Part shown: piece by piece, positions 59,601 through 64,000 of the stretch | Position numbering within the stretch: position 1 is the stretch's first letter | Layout: every line of letters starts with the position of its first letter | Assembly: GCF_003711515.1 (NCBI RefSeq) | Contig: NW_021167081.1 | Coordinates: 2,970,483 to 3,034,482, forward strand | Length of the DNA: 64,000 nucleotides | Source: Sodiomyces alkalinus F11 | Lineage: Eukaryota > Ascomycota > Sordariomycetes > Glomerellales > Plectosphaerellaceae | Direction: 5' to 3' | Translations under genes and position numbers: made by a program | Notes under the pieces: model-generated | What the model was told of the DNA's origin: nothing | Seen by the model: only the letters and a program-made list of their open reading frames with translations | Databases searched by the model: none

Positions 59601-61424
59601 CTTTTCTCTTTTTCCTTCTTCCTTCCTTAGTTTTAGAAAATCTATTATCACGATCTGACTTCGTCCCACGACCTATAACCAGTTATTTAAATATCTAGAA
59701 CTTAGCGATACCTATATGCTACGCTAGCGATAGATTACGATCCTAACGCTACCGCCTAGGGACTTATCAGAATTAAATAAATCGTGGAGTAGACGAACCG
59801 ATAGTTTAAAGAAGACGGCTAAGCTCTAAATATAAGGCTAGGCCTTCTTCATAAATAATATACCGATATTAAAGTAAGGCTCGCCCCGATATAAGAATAC
59901 TATTCGGAAATGCGCTGGTTTATAGACCGATAACGCGCGAGGGAAGAAGGGAATAAGCGATAAAGCCTATTAGTCCAATAGGTTATAGCCCGCCTGCTAG
60001 GATTACCTACTCTATAGAACCTAACACTGCCTAACTTAAATATTCCGGCTCCCTTATAGACCCTAATAATCCTTAGACTAGTAGAGTCTACTATATTACC
60101 GGTTTTATCGCTAGCGTTATAGCCGATAATAATAGTAATCACCCTAGCCTTAACGGGAGCACCCTATAAGACTATTAATAGCCCAGCGAAGTTCTTAGGA
60201 AAGCGAGTATATTATACAGTATAGGCCTACGCGATATAGTAAAAGCTTATAATCAATAGCGACTTATTCCAGAATAATATATAAGGTTAGTATATAATCT
60301 ATAATTACCTAGGGCCCGAAGTATAATAGGTTATATCGGCCTTCTATAAAAGCGATAGACTGGGTCAGCTTATAAACCTTAACGATTTTACAGTATATTT
60401 TAATCCTACTTCTCTTAACCCCACGGAATAATCACGGGCTACCTAAGCCTTACGTATAATTCGTTAACGGTTCTATAGGCTAGTTACCGCCTTCCTAATC
60501 TATTTTAAAAGATAGATTACCTTTAAGGGCGGTACTAAATAGGAAACTACTATATAGATCTTATTCCGTAAAGAAGCGATTACCTAATAACTTAGGGATA
60601 AGCTTATCTCCGCCCGTATCCCCACTAACTATTATACTATATAGGTTAATAGCGTATAAGAGATCGCCGGGAAACTTAAAGGTTATTAGTTTAAATGAAA
60701 CTATACTAAAAAGTGGTATATTGCGCGGAACTATAAAAAGCTAAAGGAAAACTAAAACGCGGTCCGGAAGGTTAAAGAGTCTCGCAGGAAGGATCGTGAT
60801 AAGAGTAATTTCGAGTCGACTAATAAGGACGACTCGAAAAAAGAATAGCTTGAACGCGAAAACGGGTATTAAGGCTAATGGCCGCGATATAGTAGAAGTA
60901 AGAGGCGTTTAAAATATATACTGGTAATACTCTATTATTTAATGTAGCTAGAGTAAATAAATAGTCTATCTTCGCCCATATTAATACTAGCTATAACTAC
61001 TATACCGCTATATGTAAATAGTTTACTTAGAGACTCTAATTACTATTAATTAATAAAACGAATCGATTACTAAATAGCTTCTTAGAATCTACCGGGACTA
61101 TTAGTAGCGCGGGGATCGCCGTCTATAAGCTTAAGATTGGCGGCTACCCGTAAAGGATATTTATATATATAATGCCCGGGCTTAATTAGAATATATTTCT
61201 TAAGAAGCCCTAGATAGAATAGAATAATATAATATACTATATTAAGAATACACGGCTTTATGATAGAGTAGCGGGATTAAATATACGACTTTATTATAAA
61301 AAGGAACCTACTAGAGTATAAGCTATCCGCGACGCCTATTTAGTTATCAGATCCGAGTCCTAGGACCCTAAACTACTAGGGATCTTCTATATAGATCGGC
61401 CACTAATACTGTTATAGCTCTAAC
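59601..61424 (+). pseudogene. Gypsy N fragment, gag and protease only
   Basis: A Gag-type frame (about 60480-60850) reads ITFKGGTK, ILFRKEAIT, LRDKLISARIP, then a Lys/Glu-rich tail. A protease follows (about 60985-61400): STGTISSAGIAVYKLKIGGYP, RIFIYIMPGLN and DRVAGLNIRLYYKKEP, the usual fungal Gypsy protease order. No RT, integrase or LTR is seen. At about 61425 the LINE resumes with RT, so the fragment sits inside the LINE. The region 59620-60480 is less clear and may hold the gag N-terminus; a minus-strand open frame at 59900-60142 is taken as a shadow. Confidence 0.6.
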
Positions 61425-61990
61425 TCACGACGTAAAGACTATCTTTAGCAGAAAATAAGCTGTTACCCTTATCACAATTAATATTAAGGGCGCTTTCGAC
61501 ACGGTCCTAAAGAACCGTCTCTATCTAGACTTAGGGAGTAACGCTAGCCCTATAACCTAGTCTCCTAGGTATATAGGTTTATGGATAATAAATAGGTATA
61601 CGTTCGGTACAAGGCCTATACTACTATAATAGCCCCCCTATATTACGGCCTCCCCTAGGGGTTACCCGTATCCTCTATCCTCTTCTTCCTCTATACTATA
61701 CCCATCTACCGTATTAGGCTAGCCTTTACCCGATTCGGCTACGCCAACGACTACGGTATTCTCTATATTGGCCCTACCCTTAAATACACCACTAAGGCAG
61801 CCTAGATACTACTTAATAATAGTCTTAAATAAGGCCGCCAGAACTTCATTACCTTTAACCCCGGTAAGACTAAAATTATGCACTTTATAAGGAAAGGGTC
61901 CCTAACCTGCCTTATATCCTTTACAAAAACCGCTAAATCCACCTAAGCTAGTCTATACACTAACTCGGAGTCTAGCTAGATAAGAACATA
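61425..61990 (+). pseudogene. LINE relic, reverse transcriptase part
   Basis: The plus strand reads TINIKGAFDTVLKNRLYL (RT motif A region), GLPxGLPVSSILFFLYTIPIY (split by a RIP stop), FGYANDYGILYIG (active site ADD now AND) and FNPGKTKIMHFIRKGS. This is a typical Tad/I-type LINE RT. It ends near 61990 without RNase H or a poly-A tail, where Gypsy E begins. Confidence 0.85.
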
Positions 61991-62027
61991 TCTTTTAAGT
62001 CTTATATCGAGAACAGGGCCGTAAAAG

Positions 62028-62381
62028 TGTTAAATAGGTAGTCGTAAAGAGTGAAAAGGTAGGGCCAAGCAAGGAACTAGATAGGATCACGAGGGGATTA
62101 TAATAGGGAAAGTGTAGTGGTAGCTAAAGAATCAGATTAATCGCTAGCCTCCCTCTTCTAAGGGGAGGCTCCTCCGCTCCTTAAGACTATAATCCGCTAC
62201 TCCTCGAGGACTGCTTTATTTACTTCCTCGAGGGCTGCCTTATTTACTTTAAGGGGCTATTCTATTTACTAGTATGATAAATACTTTATTTATGCCTCGA
62301 GGGGTCTTAGACTAGGCACGCCTAGACCCCTATAGGTTTACACTAGGGACCTATTATAACCACTGCTATAGGCATCTAATA
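62028..62381 (-). repeat. Gypsy E 3' LTR
   Basis: 354 bases, inverted copy of the Gypsy D LTR: TGTTAAATAGG at the left and GGCATCTAATA at the right. Confidence 0.9.
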
Positions 62382-63049
62382 TAGCGACCTTCCCCGGATA
62401 CTCCTATTCTTAGGAGCGCCTGATCCGTGCCGGCCTCCCGGCTCCTCTAAAACCCAGTGCCCGAATCCGTCCTCTAAGTCCCCCACTGCCCCGAACTAGA
62501 GCCCTCCACGATGGGACCCCGATAGGTCCCCGCCTAGTTCCTATATAGAGCCTCTTAGCCCGTGGCTCTAACCCGGGTATATACTCCCTCTCTTCGTTCT
62601 ATTAATAAAACCACGAAAGATAATACCCTACCCGGGACCCCGATAGGTTCTCGGCCGGATCCTCCACTAGCCCCTTAGTATATCCCTTTATCCTTTTAGG
62701 CTATCCCTTTAATTTATCTATAAAGACTCCTAGAGCCGGTATTATGTGGGGTCCGTTATTACTCCTTCCGTGGATTCGTAGCTTCCTTCTTTATACTAAA
62801 AATAGGTGCCTATATGACTGCTTTTTAGGGATATCTCGTAACCTACTATTACTCCCTCTTCCTATTCTTTTCTTCCTCTCCTATACTTAATTTTCCGACT
62901 ATACTATTCTTCATGAGTTTTGCACTAATCTAAGATACTATATACTAACGTCTTATGGTCTTCTATTAATTAACTACTATCTTATAAGTGCTTATATACG
63001 TCTTTAATCTATAATACTAGCTAACCGCGCGGTATAACGTAGTCACTAT

Positions 63050-64000
63050 ACCTTCCTAGGAAGATAATAATAATAATAAGAGCGTCGCTACTCCCACGAG
63101 TATAACGCGGTCCTCTAAAAGGATTAAGATTATAGTTATAGCGTCGACCTTATAGTCCGCTAAGTAGTTAGCCCCGTAGCTAGTTACGCTAAAGCCTCCT
63201 ACTTCTATTACGGCTACGTTATCGTCGACTATTATACCGTTAGTCACGCCCCGGTAAAAGGTACTAGATATTGGTATAGGTAAGGATCTAAGGGCCCCAT
63301 ATATACGTTATACCGGTAAGTTAATAACGATTAACTTTAAGGAAAAGACGCACACTATTAAGGCTAAGACGTGCTAACACGCCGATAACGGTCGGCGTAC
63401 GAATAAAGACCACTACTACTCTAAGCATAATAGCCTTAAATACCGCGTAGTAAGTTATATATCTTTATTGTTATCCCTATAGCCGCTCCCTTTATAGATT
63501 ATTCCGTAGTTTAGTTAGTCTAATATATATAGTAGCTTCCTATTACTATTAAGAATACTACCGAGTAGCTATAGAAGGTTTTAGTTATTACTATCGAGAA
63601 AGGTAGCCTAAATAAGAGTCGTCGTGTAAGTATTATAATCCTTCCTATTAACCGTATCCCCCTATTAGTCCTATATAGTCCCTGCATTAATCCTATATAG
63701 TACTAGGCTATAGTAGTTCGATACTAGGTTATCCTTAAAAAGGCTTTAGGTTAAATAACGCTAGAGGTTAACCGGTTATCTACCGAGGAAGCTATTACTA
63801 CTCGGCGTTAAGCTAAGGAAGTTACCGACGCCCGCCAGAAAACGGCGGAAGATATCTATAAGAGACTCGATAGTATAGAGTCGCTCCTTAAGTAATTCGT
63901 CGGGCTATAATAGTAGCGTCTTACCGTTAAGTAGAAACGCCTCGATATTAAATAATAATACCTTATATTATATAAGCGCGACCTCACGGCCTAAAAGCAG
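63050..64000 (+). pseudogene. Antisense accessory ORF of Gypsy E (partial)
   Basis: Counterpart of 18235-19610. It starts near an Asn run (DNNNN, about 63062), passes through a Ser/Thr-rich stretch, and then has LDIGIGKDLRAPYIRYTGKL, INFKEKTHTIKAK, HADNG and YYSKHNSLKY (about 63275-63450). A helical segment follows: EEAITTRR, EVTDARQKTAEDIYKRLDSI (about 63785-63885), then RLTVK and KRLDIK. It runs off the window before the lysine-rich end. A CT-rich tract at 62850-62885 lies upstream. A minus-strand open frame at 63056-63247 is its shadow. Confidence 0.7.

Larger units (their letters stand above)
62028..64000 (-). mobile_element. Gypsy E, second copy of the Gypsy D family, running off the window
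   Basis: Inverted relative to Gypsy D. It consists of a 354-base 3' LTR (62028-62381), about 670 bases of untranslated end (62382-63050, matching 19650-20314 of D) and the region of the antisense ORF. Gag-pol would lie beyond 64000. The bases AAAAG (62023-62027) are the left half of a possible target duplication whose partner is outside. Confidence 0.88.

Noticed and set aside
1..64000. Host genes, tRNA, rRNA or introns
   Set aside because: No stretch longer than about 300 bases remains outside the elements listed, and no tRNA-like cloverleaf or rRNA core was noticed.

Overview
The window reads as a transposon graveyard from a filamentous ascomycete (Pezizomycotina). The main evidence is base use. 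CpA and TpG are almost absent from long tracts and TpA is in large excess, while CpG stays common. In every recognisable coding frame, Gln and Trp codons have become TAG or TAA, ATG starts have become ATA, and zinc-finger Cys have become Tyr. This is the signature of repeat-induced point mutation (RIP). I found no intact host gene, tRNA, rRNA or CRISPR array. Everything I can name is a retroelement or a piece of one.

Layout, with minus meaning that gag-pol reads right to left. Copia A (minus) runs 1-2360 and 9463 to about 10.7 kb, split by Gypsy A (minus, 2361-9457, duplication CCTGG). Copia F (minus) runs about 11.3-36.67 kb, split by Gypsy D (plus, 11932-20666, duplication CTTAT) and by element H (plus, 22429-33473, duplication CTTAA). 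H is itself split by Copia C (plus, 27296-32951, duplication ATTAG). Element I (36674-38522) is a small terminal-repeat element. Copia J (minus, 38525-39248 and 46268-47085) is split by Gypsy B (plus, 39254-46262, duplication CTAAG). Gypsy K (minus, 47086-50447) and Gypsy M (plus, 50448-58552) are both 5' truncated. M contains a nearly RIP-free 360-base insertion (52290-52649) and element G (plus, 53159-58280, duplication CTAGG). A Tad-like LINE (58553 to about 59600, then about 61425-61990) is interrupted by a Gypsy gag-protease fragment. Gypsy E (minus) starts at 62028 and leaves the window.

The most interesting signal lies at the 3' ends of the Gypsy elements, between pol and the 3' LTR. 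Three lineages each carry an extra ORF there. In the A/B/M lineage it is antisense to gag-pol and converges on the pol stop, with a Cys-bearing N-terminal part, a Pro/Ala linker, a helical segment and an acidic tail. In the D/E lineage it is also antisense but a different protein, with a conserved DLRAPYIRYTGKL block, a helical segment and a lysine-rich tail. In the K/G/H lineage it is in sense, in the position of an env gene, and encodes about 530-570 residues that I do not recognise. G and H have lost gag-pol but keep this ORF, both LTRs and a long structured leader. That leader holds four 33-base hairpin repeats, poly-C boxes and a further conserved hairpin. All of it is RIP-damaged here, so the claims rest on frames shared between copies, compared by eye.
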